This document shows, piece by piece, positions 35,655-43,874 of a stretch of 64,000 bases of DNA. Each line of letters opens with the position of its first letter. The stretch's first letter is position 1. The stretch is from Syntrophobacter sp. SbD1 (lineage in GTDB: Bacteria; Desulfobacterota; Syntrophobacteria; Syntrophobacterales; Syntrophobacteraceae): the NCBI GenBank assembly GCA_900290365.1, contig OMOE01000002.1:16622-80621 (forward strand). Direction: 5' to 3'. The notes beneath the pieces were generated by a model, which was given only the letters and a program-made list of their open reading frames with translations, was not told where the DNA came from and did not search any database. The position numbers were made by a program, and so were the translations under genes.

Positions 35655-36521
35655 ATGAGAATGAAAGAGAAGTTGCTCTCGGGCGAGTTCGTACTGCTTG
35701 CGGAGATGGATCCTCCGAAGGGGACCGACATCTCCGAAATGGTGGCGAACGCCATCCGGGTGAAGGGAAAGGTGGACGCTTTCGTAATTCCGGAGATGAG
35801 CAATGCAGTCATGAAAATGAGTTCGCTGGGAGGATGCATGCTGCTGCAGGGCAAGGGGCTGGACACCGTGATGCAGACCTGCTGCCGAGACCGGAACCGG
35901 CTGGCGCTTCAGGCCGATCTGCTGGCTGCAAATGCCCTGGGGATATCGATTGTTATCGCCATTACAGGAGAAGAGCCGAGCTTCGGCGATCACCATCGAG
36001 CCAGAGCGGTCCACGACGTTGATCTACTCGAACTCCTCGACGGCATCAAGAAGCTTAAGAGCGGCCGTGACATGGCGGGAGTCGAGCTTAAGGGAACGCC
36101 CAGCTTTTGCGTTGGCTCGGTTGTGAACGCGGGGGCCAGTGGCGGCGCGCTTGATATCGAAATCGAGGATATGGAGAGAAAGATCGAGGCAGGCGCCGAA
36201 TTTTTTATCACCCCTCCCGTGTTCGATCTGCAACACCTCGGCAGATTCATGAAGCGGGTGGCTGCCCATAGCCCAAGAATCATACCCACGGTGATGTTGC
36301 TCAAGTCAGTGGGAATGGCACGCTACATTCAAAGGCATCGTGAGCACGTGCACATCCCGGAGGATCTCATAAGGCGTATTCAGCAGGCTCCGGACAAGGC
36401 CAGGGAATGTGTCAGGATAGCTGCCGAACTGGTATCGGAAATCAAGGAGGCCGGATACAGCGGTGTGCTCGTCTCGACAATCGGCTGGGAGGACAAACTA
36501 CCTGGCATACTGGGGGAGTAA
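35655..36521 (+). CDS. Divergent MetF-family protein without its own MetV
   Basis: 288 residues of the methylenetetrahydrofolate reductase TIM-barrel family: AEMDPPKGTDISEM at the start, QTCCRDRNRLALQADLLAA, ITGEEPSFGDHH and GAEFFITPPVFDL. It differs from the three other MetF genes here by lacking the INVTDNQTA segment (it has FVIPEMSNAVMKMS) and by having no metV beside it. It is placed immediately before hdrA (4 nt), with GGAGG before the ATG at 35655. FAD or folate binding is expected from the family. It could be an alternative C1 subunit of the HdrA complex or act on another substrate; this is inference. Confidence 0.8.
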   Translation: MRMKEKLLSGEFVLLAEMDPPKGTDISEMVANAIRVKGKVDAFVIPEMSNAVMKMSSLGGCMLLQGKGLDTVMQTCCRDRNRLALQADLLAANALGISIVIAITGEEPSFGDHHRARAVHDVDLLELLDGIKKLKSGRDMAGVELKGTPSFCVGSVVNAGASGGALDIEIEDMERKIEAGAEFFITPPVFDLQHLGRFMKRVAAHSPRIIPTVMLLKSVGMARYIQRHREHVHIPEDLIRRIQQAPDKARECVRIAAELVSEIKEAGYSGVLVSTIGWEDKLPGILGE

Positions 36522-36525
36522 AGCG

Positions 36526-39500
36526 ATGCATGGCACATCAGGAAATACCATCGGTTCGGTAATGATAGTGGGCGGAGGTGTCGCGGGCATTCAGACCGCC
36601 CTGGACCTCGCCAATTCGGGTTACTTCGTACACCTGGTGGAGAGAAGTTCGGCTATCGGCGGCGCCATGTCGCAGCTCGATAAGACCTTTCCCACCAACG
36701 ACTGCTCCATGTGCATCATTTCTCCGAAACTTGTCGAATGCGGAAGACACCCCAATATCGAACTTCTTCCTCTGTCTGAAGTTCAGAAAGTTACCGGCGA
36801 GTCGGGAAATTTCACAGTAGAGATACTGCAGAAGCCTCGCTATGTTGACCCCTCCAGGTGCACGGGGTGCGGCGAATGCGCCAAAGTCTGTCCCATCGAC
36901 CGCAGCAACGAATACAACGAAGGTCTCAACGTCCGCCAGGCGGCTTATCGCAAATACGCTCAGGCAGTCCCCGGGGCTTACGCTATTGAAAAGCGCGGCA
37001 CCTCCCCATGCAAGTCGACGTGCCCCGCGCACATTTCGGTCCAGGGCTATGTGGCTTTGACCGCTCAGGGGAGGTATCAGGAGGCGCTCAAGCTCATTAA
37101 GGAAGAAAACCCCTTGCCCGGTATCTGCGGCCGTGTCTGCCATCATCCCTGCGAGGGTGAGTGCATGCGGGGCAAATTTGACGAGCCGGTGGCGATCGAT
37201 TCTATCAAGCGTTTTCTGGCCGACTTGGATTTGAACTCCGAAACCAGGTTCGTCCCGCAGATAAAAGAGAAACGCAGCGACAGGGCGGCAGTCATCGGTT
37301 CCGGCCCTGCCGGCTTGTCGTGCGCCTATTACCTTGCAATTGAAGGATATCAAGTAACCGTTTTTGAAAAACTGCCGGTGCTCGGAGGCATGCTGACCGT
37401 AGGCATTCCGTCTTACAGGCTCCCCAGGAACATAATCGAAGCTGAAATCCAGGTCATGAGGGATATGGGCGTAGAGTTCAAAACGGGAGTGGAGATCGGC
37501 AAAGATTTCACGATCGCTCAACTGAGGCGCCAGGGGTATAAGGCTTTCTTCATGGCCATAGGCGCCCAGGAATGCAAGGCTCTCGGAATTCCGGGCGAAG
37601 ATCTAGAAGGGGTGGTGCCAGGGGTCCAATACTTAAGGGACATAAATCTTGGCAAAAAAGTCCCCCTGGGAGATCGCGTCGCGGTAATAGGCGGTGGAAA
37701 CGTCGCGATGGATACCGTTCGATCTGCTCTTCGAAGCGGATCGAGCAGGCCATTCATCATATATCGGCGCAGCGAGAAGGAGATGCCCGCCAACGAGGAA
37801 GAGCTTCACGAGTGCCGCGAAGAAGGCATCGAGATCATGACCCTTACGAATCCCAGGCGGATTATAGGGGAAAACGGGCGCGTAAAGGCTGTTGAATGCG
37901 TGAAGATGCAGCTTGGAGAGCCGGACGCAAGCGGCCGAAGGCGTCCTGTTGCCATCGAGGGGTCCGAGTTCGTGATGGAAGTGGACGCCGTCGTCCCTGC
38001 CATCGGCCAGGAATCCGACTGGGCGTGCCTCACCGAAGAGTGTGCATGCCGGCTCACCGATTGGGGCACGATGATAGTAGACCCTCTAACCTTGCAGACC
38101 CACGATCTCGATATTTTTGCGGGCGGCGACGCGAAGACCGGCCCCGCCACGGTAATCGAAGCAATTGCGGCGGGCAAGCAGGCTGCGATTTCGATCGTCC
38201 GATACATCCGAGGGGAAGATCTAAGCACCGGGCGCGAAAAGGAATTGCAACCGGTACAGGAGGTCTCGACCGAAGGTTATGACAAAATGCCGCGCGCGCG
38301 TATGCCGGTTCTTTCTGCGGAAATCCGCACGGGCAATTTCGATGAAGTCCAATTAGGGTTCACCGAAGAGCAGGTGCGGGCCGAGGCGGCGCGCTGTCTC
38401 AGTTGTGGTGGCTGTTCCGAATGCTACCAGTGCCTTGATGTCTGTCTTGCAAACGCCATCGATCACGATCAACAGCCAAAGAGGCTGGAATTAAGAGTCG
38501 GCGCAATCATCGCTGCGCCGGGCTTTAAAGCTTTCGATCCCAGCGGGCTCGATGACTACAACTACGCTAACCATCCAAACGTTGTCACTGCGCTCGAATT
38601 CGAGCGGCTTCTCAGCGCAAGCGGTCCCAGCCTGGGGCACCTGGTAAGGCCCTCGGACCTGCACCGCGACGCAAAGATCGGGTCTCTCGAAAAAGAGCTG
38701 AAGAACCTCGAAACACAGATCAGGCCGGAATATGCGGAAAAGATCGTAAATCTGCGTGCCGAGATCGCAAGAATGCGCAAGCTTCAGACACACAAGGACC
38801 CAAAGCGGGTCGCCTGGATCCAGTGCGTCGGGTCTCGCCAATCGAACCATTGCGACAACGGTTACTGCTCAGGTGTATGTTGCATGTACGCGATAAAGGA
38901 GGCCGTGATAGCCAAGGAACACGCCAAGGGCGATTTCGATGCGGCCATCTTCTTCATGGATATCCGCACCTACGGGAAGGATTTCGAAAAGTACTATAAT
39001 CGCGCACGGGACGAGCACGGCGTGCGATTTATCCGATCCCGCGTCCACACTGTAGACCCGGTTCCCGGCTCCGATAATCTGCGGATCGATTATGTGAGCG
39101 AGGCCGGAAAAATGATGTCGGAGGAATTCGATATGGTCGTCCTTTCGGTCGGCCTCGAAGCCGCCGAGGATGCGAAGGAACTTGCCGAAAAGATGGGCTT
39201 CGAGCTCAACGAGTACCGGTTCGCAAAAACCTCCAGCCTTACTCCGGTGGCGACCACCAGGCCCGGAATTTACGTGTGCGGAGTGTTCCAGGGGCCAAAG
39301 GATATCCCCCTTTCGGTTACCGAGGCAAGCGCGGCCGCCTGCGCCGCGTCAATCGATCTTGTCGACTCGAGGGGGACACTGGTGAAGGTCAGGGAGCGGG
39401 CCGAACAGAGGGACGTGACAGGCGAGGAACCGCGAATCGGCGTCTTCGTCTGCGACTGCGGCATCAATATAGCTTCCGTTGTTGATGTAAAAGATGTCAC

Positions 39501-41103
39501 CCGTTATGCGGCGTCTCTGCCAAACGTCGTTTTCACGGGAGAAAACCTCTTCACCTGCTCCCAGGACACCCAGGAAAAGATAAAGAAGATCATCGCGGAG
39601 GAGCGGCTCAACAGGATAGTGGTAGCTTCCTGCTCGCCACGTACCCATGAACCGCTCTTTCAGGACACCCTTGTAGCGAGCGGCCTCAACAAGTACCTCT
39701 TTGAGATGGCGAACATCCGGGACCAGGATTCGTGGGTCCACCAGAAGGACCCTGCGAATGCGACTAAAAAAGCCAGGGACCTGGTGCGGATGGCTGTTGC
39801 AAGGGCGTCCCTGCTTAAACCTCTCATCGAAAAGCCACTCGAGATCAATCCGCGCGGCCTGGTCATCGGAGGCGGCGTAGCCGGGATGACCGCGGCGCTG
39901 AACCTGTCGAAACAAGGTTTCGAGGTGGTTCTCATAGAAAATGGCAAGGAACTCGGAGGCCAGGCGCGAAATGTACACCGCACTATTGACGGTCAGGACG
40001 TGCAACTGTTTCTGGATGATCTGATCGAAGAGGTTCGAAGCCAGACGACAATCCAGGTCCTAACGGAAGCTCTCGTGGTCGGGTTCGGTGGATATAAGGG
40101 AAATTTCACGACGGAAGTCCTGGTCGGTCCCGGTATGTACGAGCGCAAAATAGATCACGGCGTGACAATCGTGGCAACGGGAGCAAACGAATACAAGCCG
40201 ACGGAATACATGTACGGAAGTCATGGCAGGGTCATGACGCAGTCGGAGTTGGACCGCCTCATTCACGAGCGCCCGAAGGAAGTGGAGAAATGGAATCGTG
40301 TAGTGATGATTCAGTGTGTCGGGTCGAGAAATGAGAAAAATCCCAACTGCAGCCGCATATGCTGCCAGGGCGCGGTGAAGCACGCACTTGAACTGAAGGA
40401 TCTCGATCCCGACATGGATGTGGTCATTCTCTATCGGGATATGCGGATGTACGGCATGCTGGAGGACTACTACACCATGGCGAGAAAAAGGGGAGTCCTC
40501 TTCAGCCGCTACGACCAGGACAAGCCGCCCAGCGTGACAGGACATAACGGAGCTGAAAGTCTGGACGTCACCTTCACGGACCATGTGCTCCTAAGGCCAA
40601 TAAGGATGAATGCCGATGCGGTAATCCTGAGCGCGGCAACCATTGCCGCCGAAACCCAGGAGCTTTCATCCTTCCTCAAGGTCCCTCGCAACACCGAAGG
40701 ATTTTTCATCGAAGCCCATGCCAAGCTCAGGCCGGTGGATTTTGCCTCGGAAGGCATTTACCTGTGCGGCACGGCTCATGGGCCAAAGCTCATCACCGAG
40801 AGCATCGCGCAGGCGATGGCGGCGGCTTCCAGGGCCGGGGCTTTTCTAGCCGCCAAAGATCAGACCGTTGGAGGTGTAGTGGCCAGGGTGGATGAGAGCG
40901 AGTGCGTCGGGTGCCTGACTTGCATCAGAAGATGTCCATACGGTGTTCCACAGATCAACAGGAACAATGTCTCGGAAATAAATGAGGCAATGTGCCAGGG
41001 CTGCGGTATCTGCGCTGCTGAATGTCCGGCCAAGGCTATCCAACTCGCCCATTATGCGGACGACCAGATCACGATCAAGATAGATGCCCTGATGGCAGGC
41101 TAG
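36526..41103 (+). CDS. hdrA: HdrA-type flavoprotein with GltD-like insertion and second HdrA module
   Basis: 1525 residues from the ATG at 36526 (GGGGGAG upstream; the tracked start at 36463 lies inside metF-like). In order: HdrA N-terminus with FAD motif VGGGVAGIQTA (about 17) and NDCSMCIISPK (about 58-68); a [4Fe-4S] site CTGCGECAKVCP (about 112); a GltD-like block (about 160-580) with CKSTCP, CGRVCHHPCEGEC, FAD site VIGSGPAGLSCA and NAD(P) site VIGGGNVAMD; CLSCGGCSECYQCLDVC near 624; the rest of HdrA; then a second FAD module (VIGGGVAGMTAALN, about 1113) and two C-terminal [4Fe-4S] sites (CVGCLTCIRRCP, CQGCGICAAECP). HdrA is the bifurcating flavoprotein of heterodisulfide-reductase complexes; the GltD block should add an NAD(P)H site. 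No hdrB or hdrC is present. Expected role: bifurcation hub passing electrons to MvhD and MetVF. Confidence 0.9.
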   Translation: MHGTSGNTIGSVMIVGGGVAGIQTALDLANSGYFVHLVERSSAIGGAMSQLDKTFPTNDCSMCIISPKLVECGRHPNIELLPLSEVQKVTGESGNFTVEILQKPRYVDPSRCTGCGECAKVCPIDRSNEYNEGLNVRQAAYRKYAQAVPGAYAIEKRGTSPCKSTCPAHISVQGYVALTAQGRYQEALKLIKEENPLPGICGRVCHHPCEGECMRGKFDEPVAIDSIKRFLADLDLNSETRFVPQIKEKRSDRAAVIGSGPAGLSCAYYLAIEGYQVTVFEKLPVLGGMLTVGIPSYRLPRNIIEAEIQVMRDMGVEFKTGVEIGKDFTIAQLRRQGYKAFFMAIGAQECKALGIPGEDLEGVVPGVQYLRDINLGKKVPLGDRVAVIGGGNVAMDTVRSALRSGSSRPFIIYRRSEKEMPANEEELHECREEGIEIMTLTNPRRIIGENGRVKAVECVKMQLGEPDASGRRRPVAIEGSEFVMEVDAVVPAIGQESDWACLTEECACRLTDWGTMIVDPLTLQTHDLDIFAGGDAKTGPATVIEAIAAGKQAAISIVRYIRGEDLSTGREKELQPVQEVSTEGYDKMPRARMPVLSAEIRTGNFDEVQLGFTEEQVRAEAARCLSCGGCSECYQCLDVCLANAIDHDQQPKRLELRVGAIIAAPGFKAFDPSGLDDYNYANHPNVVTALEFERLLSASGPSLGHLVRPSDLHRDAKIGSLEKELKNLETQIRPEYAEKIVNLRAEIARMRKLQTHKDPKRVAWIQCVGSRQSNHCDNGYCSGVCCMYAIKEAVIAKEHAKGDFDAAIFFMDIRTYGKDFEKYYNRARDEHGVRFIRSRVHTVDPVPGSDNLRIDYVSEAGKMMSEEFDMVVLSVGLEAAEDAKELAEKMGFELNEYRFAKTSSLTPVATTRPGIYVCGVFQGPKDIPLSVTEASAAACAASIDLVDSRGTLVKVRERAEQRDVTGEEPRIGVFVCDCGINIASVVDVKDVTRYAASLPNVVFTGENLFTCSQDTQEKIKKIIAEERLNRIVVASCSPRTHEPLFQDTLVASGLNKYLFEMANIRDQDSWVHQKDPANATKKARDLVRMAVARASLLKPLIEKPLEINPRGLVIGGGVAGMTAALNLSKQGFEVVLIENGKELGGQARNVHRTIDGQDVQLFLDDLIEEVRSQTTIQVLTEALVVGFGGYKGNFTTEVLVGPGMYERKIDHGVTIVATGANEYKPTEYMYGSHGRVMTQSELDRLIHERPKEVEKWNRVVMIQCVGSRNEKNPNCSRICCQGAVKHALELKDLDPDMDVVILYRDMRMYGMLEDYYTMARKRGVLFSRYDQDKPPSVTGHNGAESLDVTFTDHVLLRPIRMNADAVILSAATIAAETQELSSFLKVPRNTEGFFIEAHAKLRPVDFASEGIYLCGTAHGPKLITESIAQAMAAASRAGAFLAAKDQTVGGVVARVDESECVGCLTCIRRCPYGVPQINRNNVSEINEAMCQGCGICAAECPAKAIQLAHYADDQITIKIDALMAG

Positions 41104-41192
41104 TGATCAAAACGCCGCAAGCCGCAATGTGGGAATGAGTAATGCTGAAAGATTCGCATGCTACACTGCATCAGGGAAGAAGGAGCGATTCG

Positions 41193-41627
41193 ATGGAGCA
41201 GTTTGAACCGGTAATAATTTCTTTTTGTTGCACCTATTGAGCGTATTCGGCGGCGGACCTGGCAGGTTCGATGAGGTTGAGCTATCCGACGAATCTAAGG
41301 ATCGTGAAGGTGCCGTGTACTGGAAGGGTGGCTGCGATTCACCTGCTTAGAGCTATCGAGAAGGGCGCAGACGGGGTCTTCATTGCGGGCTGCATGGAAG
41401 GGGATTGTCATTACCAGGAAGGAAATCTGCGTGCAAAGAAGCGGGTGACCTATATCCGGGGGCTCCTTGAGAGCATAGGAGTGGATCGTGAACGGGTCGC
41501 CATGTACAACCTGTCGGCCGGCATGGGGCCCAGGTTTGCCGAAATTGCCCAGGAGATGACAGACAAAATCCGGCAGCTTGGGCCGCTGGTCAAGAGTACT
41601 AACGCCGGAAAGGAGGTGGTCGCATGA
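41193..41627 (+). CDS. mvhD: MvhD/FrhD-type [2Fe-2S] electron-transfer subunit, selenocysteine-containing
   Basis: The tracked frame begins at 41271, but AAGGAG plus ATG at 41193 opens an N-terminus in the same frame, interrupted only by TGA at 41238-41240 (codon 16). Read through, it gives FEPVIISFCCTY-U-AYSAADLAGS, aligning with the MvhD pattern FCCNWCSYAGADLAG; the TGA replaces the second cysteine of the CNWC pair. Further conserved parts are VPCTGRV and AGCMEGDCHYQEGN. A bSECIS-like hairpin follows the TGA. Full length is 144 residues, normal for MvhD, which links hydrogenase or formate dehydrogenase modules to HdrA through a [2Fe-2S] cluster. It lies 89 nt after hdrA and overlaps metV by ATGA. 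Selenium-containing MvhD/VhuD is known in methanogens and deltaproteobacteria. Confidence 0.9.
41238..41270 (+). promoter_or_regulatory. Bacterial SECIS-like element of mvhD copy 1
   Basis: The UGA at 41238-41240 is followed by a 7-bp stem CGGACCU/AGGUUCG (one G-U) at 41254-41260 and 41264-41270 with apical loop GGC. The loop begins 21 nt after the UGA and starts with G, fitting known bacterial SECIS geometry. The 26 nt GCGGCGGACCTGGCAGGTTC and beyond are identical in copy 2, although flanking codons differ. Confidence 0.8.
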
Positions 41628-42304
41628 TTATGGCAAAGCCGAAGAAAGCGGAGGAAATCATCAGCCGAGTGAAGGACTTCAGCAGAGTGCTTGTGGCGGG
41701 CTGCAAGGGATGCGTTGCCATCTGCGAAGCTGGAGGCCAGAAGGAAGTGGAGGTGCTGGCATCGGCGATGCGCATTCATTTTTCCCAAATCGGAAAGCGA
41801 ATTGAAATAGATGAGGTTAGTCTTTCTCGCCAGTGTGACAAGGAATACCTGCAAGAGCTTGCGGATAGCATAGATAGCTACGACGCGGTGATATCTTTGG
41901 CCTGCGGCGCTGGAGTGCAGTTCCTTACCGAGATGTACGGGGAAAAGCCGGTATTCCCCGGCGTGGATACCTGCTTTATCGGCGTCACTGAGGAACAGGG
42001 AGTGTGGAGCGAGCGCTGCCAGGCCTGCGGTAATTGCATGCTTGGCGAAACCGGTGGCATCTGCCCGATTACCCGTTGCTCAAAGAGGATGCTTAACGGT
42101 CCCTGCGGAGGCTCCGAAAACGGTAAATGCGAAATCAGCCTGCTCGTCGGCAGAGACGTAGCCTGCGGCTGGCATCTGATCTATGAGCGCCTGAAGAAGC
42201 TGGGTGAGTTGGAGCGGTTCCGCAGGCCTTCCGAGGACAAGGATTGGACTGCAAGCCGTGATGGAGGACCCAGGCAGATCATCAGAAAGGACGTAAGGCC
42301 ATGA
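41624..42304 (+). CDS. metV: MetV-type cysteine-rich partner of methylenetetrahydrofolate reductase
   Basis: 226 residues with the MetV cysteine pattern: AGCKGCVAICEAGG near residue 26, a CGAGVQF stretch, then CQACGNCMLGETGGICPITRCSKR and LNGPCGGSENGKCE. MetV homologues bind Fe-S and zinc and pass electrons to the MetF flavin; in acetogens MetVF joins HdrABC-MvhD. ATGA overlaps on both sides (mvhD stop, metF start) show tight coupling in a fixed mvhD-metV-metF order. Copy 2 is at 51308 and a more divergent copy is at 56368. Confidence 0.88.
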   Translation: MIMAKPKKAEEIISRVKDFSRVLVAGCKGCVAICEAGGQKEVEVLASAMRIHFSQIGKRIEIDEVSLSRQCDKEYLQELADSIDSYDAVISLACGAGVQFLTEMYGEKPVFPGVDTCFIGVTEEQGVWSERCQACGNCMLGETGGICPITRCSKRMLNGPCGGSENGKCEISLLVGRDVACGWHLIYERLKKLGELERFRRPSEDKDWTASRDGGPRQIIRKDVRP

Positions 42305-43245
42305 GCGCGACGACGCCAAGTAGACTGGAAAAGATCATTGCGGCCGGACATTTGGCAGTGACTTCCGAGTGTGGTCCACCCCGCAACGGCGACCCGGAAG
42401 TGGTCTCGCGGAAGGCTGAACTACTGAGGAACCACGTGGACGCCATCAATGTTACCGACAACCAGACGGCTGTCGTGCGCCAGTGCAGCCTGGCCTCATG
42501 TATACGCATAAAGCTCCTGGGACTTGAGCCCGTGCTTCAGATGGTCACACGGGACCGAAACCGCATCGCAATACAGAGCGATCTGCTCGGGGCGACCTCA
42601 TTCGGAGTCCACAATATACTCTGCCTCACGGGAGACCATCAGCGGTTCGGCGACCATCCCACCAGTGCCAATGTGTTCGACATGGACTCCACGCGTCTTA
42701 TTCAAACGGTGAGGATGATGCGCGACGAGGGACGTCTGCTCGGCGGCCATCAAATGGAGGAAGGACGACCGCAGATGTTCATCGGCGCGGCGGAGAACCC
42801 GTTCGCCGACCCATTCGAGATTCGTGTGTTGCGTCTGGCGAAAAAGGTCGCCGCTGGAGCACAGTTCATTCAGACCCAGTGCATCTATAATATGGAGAAG
42901 TTCAAGCTCTGGATGAAGCAGGTGCGAGATGAGGGTCTTCATGAAAAGGTTGCGGTCCTGGCCGGGATTACTCCGATCAAAACTGTGGGAATGGCGAAAT
43001 ACATGAAGAACAAGGTCCCTGGCATCGACGTACCCGAAGCCGTTATCAAACGGATTGCCGGGGTTCCAAAGGAAAACCAGGCCGAGGAAGGCATCAAATT
43101 GTGCCTCGAGCAAATAGAGGAGCTGAAAGAGGAGGAAGGCATTATGGGCTTCCACATCATGGCCATCGAGTGGGAAGAAAAGGTTCCGGAGATCGTTGAA
43201 AGGGCGGGATTGTTTCCGCGCCCGGCGGTAAACGGCTCCGAGTGA
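42301..43245 (+). CDS. metF: Methylenetetrahydrofolate reductase, copy 1
   Basis: 314 residues. Converts 5,10-methylene-THF to 5-methyl-THF (or the reverse) with FAD. Family strings: VTSECGPPRNGDPEV, INVTDNQTAVVRQCSLASC, VTRDRNRIAIQSDLLGA, LCLTGDHQRFGDHP and GAAENPFADPFEIRV. It starts in an ATGA overlap with metV. With HdrA, MvhD and MetV it makes a likely cytoplasmic complex. Direction depends on the host's energy metabolism: reduction in autotrophic or acetogenic growth, oxidation when acetate or propionate is fully oxidised. It ends about 85 nt before a lone receiver gene. Confidence 0.92.
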   Translation: MSATTPSRLEKIIAAGHLAVTSECGPPRNGDPEVVSRKAELLRNHVDAINVTDNQTAVVRQCSLASCIRIKLLGLEPVLQMVTRDRNRIAIQSDLLGATSFGVHNILCLTGDHQRFGDHPTSANVFDMDSTRLIQTVRMMRDEGRLLGGHQMEEGRPQMFIGAAENPFADPFEIRVLRLAKKVAAGAQFIQTQCIYNMEKFKLWMKQVRDEGLHEKVAVLAGITPIKTVGMAKYMKNKVPGIDVPEAVIKRIAGVPKENQAEEGIKLCLEQIEELKEEEGIMGFHIMAIEWEEKVPEIVERAGLFPRPAVNGSE

Positions 43246-43330
43246 TCCTGACAATGTGAGCTGTCAGCGGAAGTGTCCCATCGGCAGCTCTTTATTTCAC
43301 CAGTTCCACATTTCTTCAGGAGGTGTATCC

Positions 43331-43714
43331 ATGTCAAAGAAATACGTTCTGATAGTCGATGACGATCCCGACATGATCGAAACCGTTGGAATGATGCTGG
43401 AGAGCAGAGGCTATGAGGTCGGGAAGGCTTACGACGGGATCGAAGGAGAAATGTCGGTCAGGGCGCGCAGGCCGGATCTGCTCATCCTTGATGTAATGAT
43501 GCCCCGCAAGGACGGCTATGTACTCTGCTCGGATCTGAAAAAAGACAAGGCTACCCAAGGGATCCCGGTAATATTGCTGACAGCCGTGGGGGAAGCCGTT
43601 TCGGCCACTTCCTTTAGCCATCTTGACGGAATGAACACCGAGGCTGACGACTACATCCCGAAGCCAGTGGACACCGCAACCCTTGTCAAGTCGATAGAGC
43701 GGCTGCTCAACTAA
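43331..43714 (+). CDS. Single-domain response regulator
   Basis: 127-residue CheY-like receiver with an acidic triad (VDDDPDM), phospho-acceptor in LLILDVMMPRKDG, Thr in LLTAVGE and Lys in YIPKPVD. AGGAGGT gives the ATG at 43331. It is closely similar to the receiver at 63485 (both share GMMLES.GY.VGKAYDGIEGE), so the two are paralogues bordering the island's signalling genes. No DNA-binding output; it likely acts in a phosphorelay or by protein contact. Confidence 0.9.
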   Translation: MSKKYVLIVDDDPDMIETVGMMLESRGYEVGKAYDGIEGEMSVRARRPDLLILDVMMPRKDGYVLCSDLKKDKATQGIPVILLTAVGEAVSATSFSHLDGMNTEADDYIPKPVDTATLVKSIERLLN

Positions 43715-43874
43715 GCAGCAGGGCGGCATTGAAGGGCGTCGTTCGATTGTGCCGCGGCATACTCGCCGAAAAATGATGCTCCATTTTTGCAGGGGTGGCT
43801 TCCAGCCGCGATGCAGCTTGTTTTCGCGGCTGGAATCAGATACCACGGAGACCTGGTCTTCGGGATAGATATAG

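Noticed and set aside
36538-37521. 327-codon minus-strand frame opposite hdrA
   Set aside because: Antisense shadow of the HdrA/GltD coding region with no recognisable motif.
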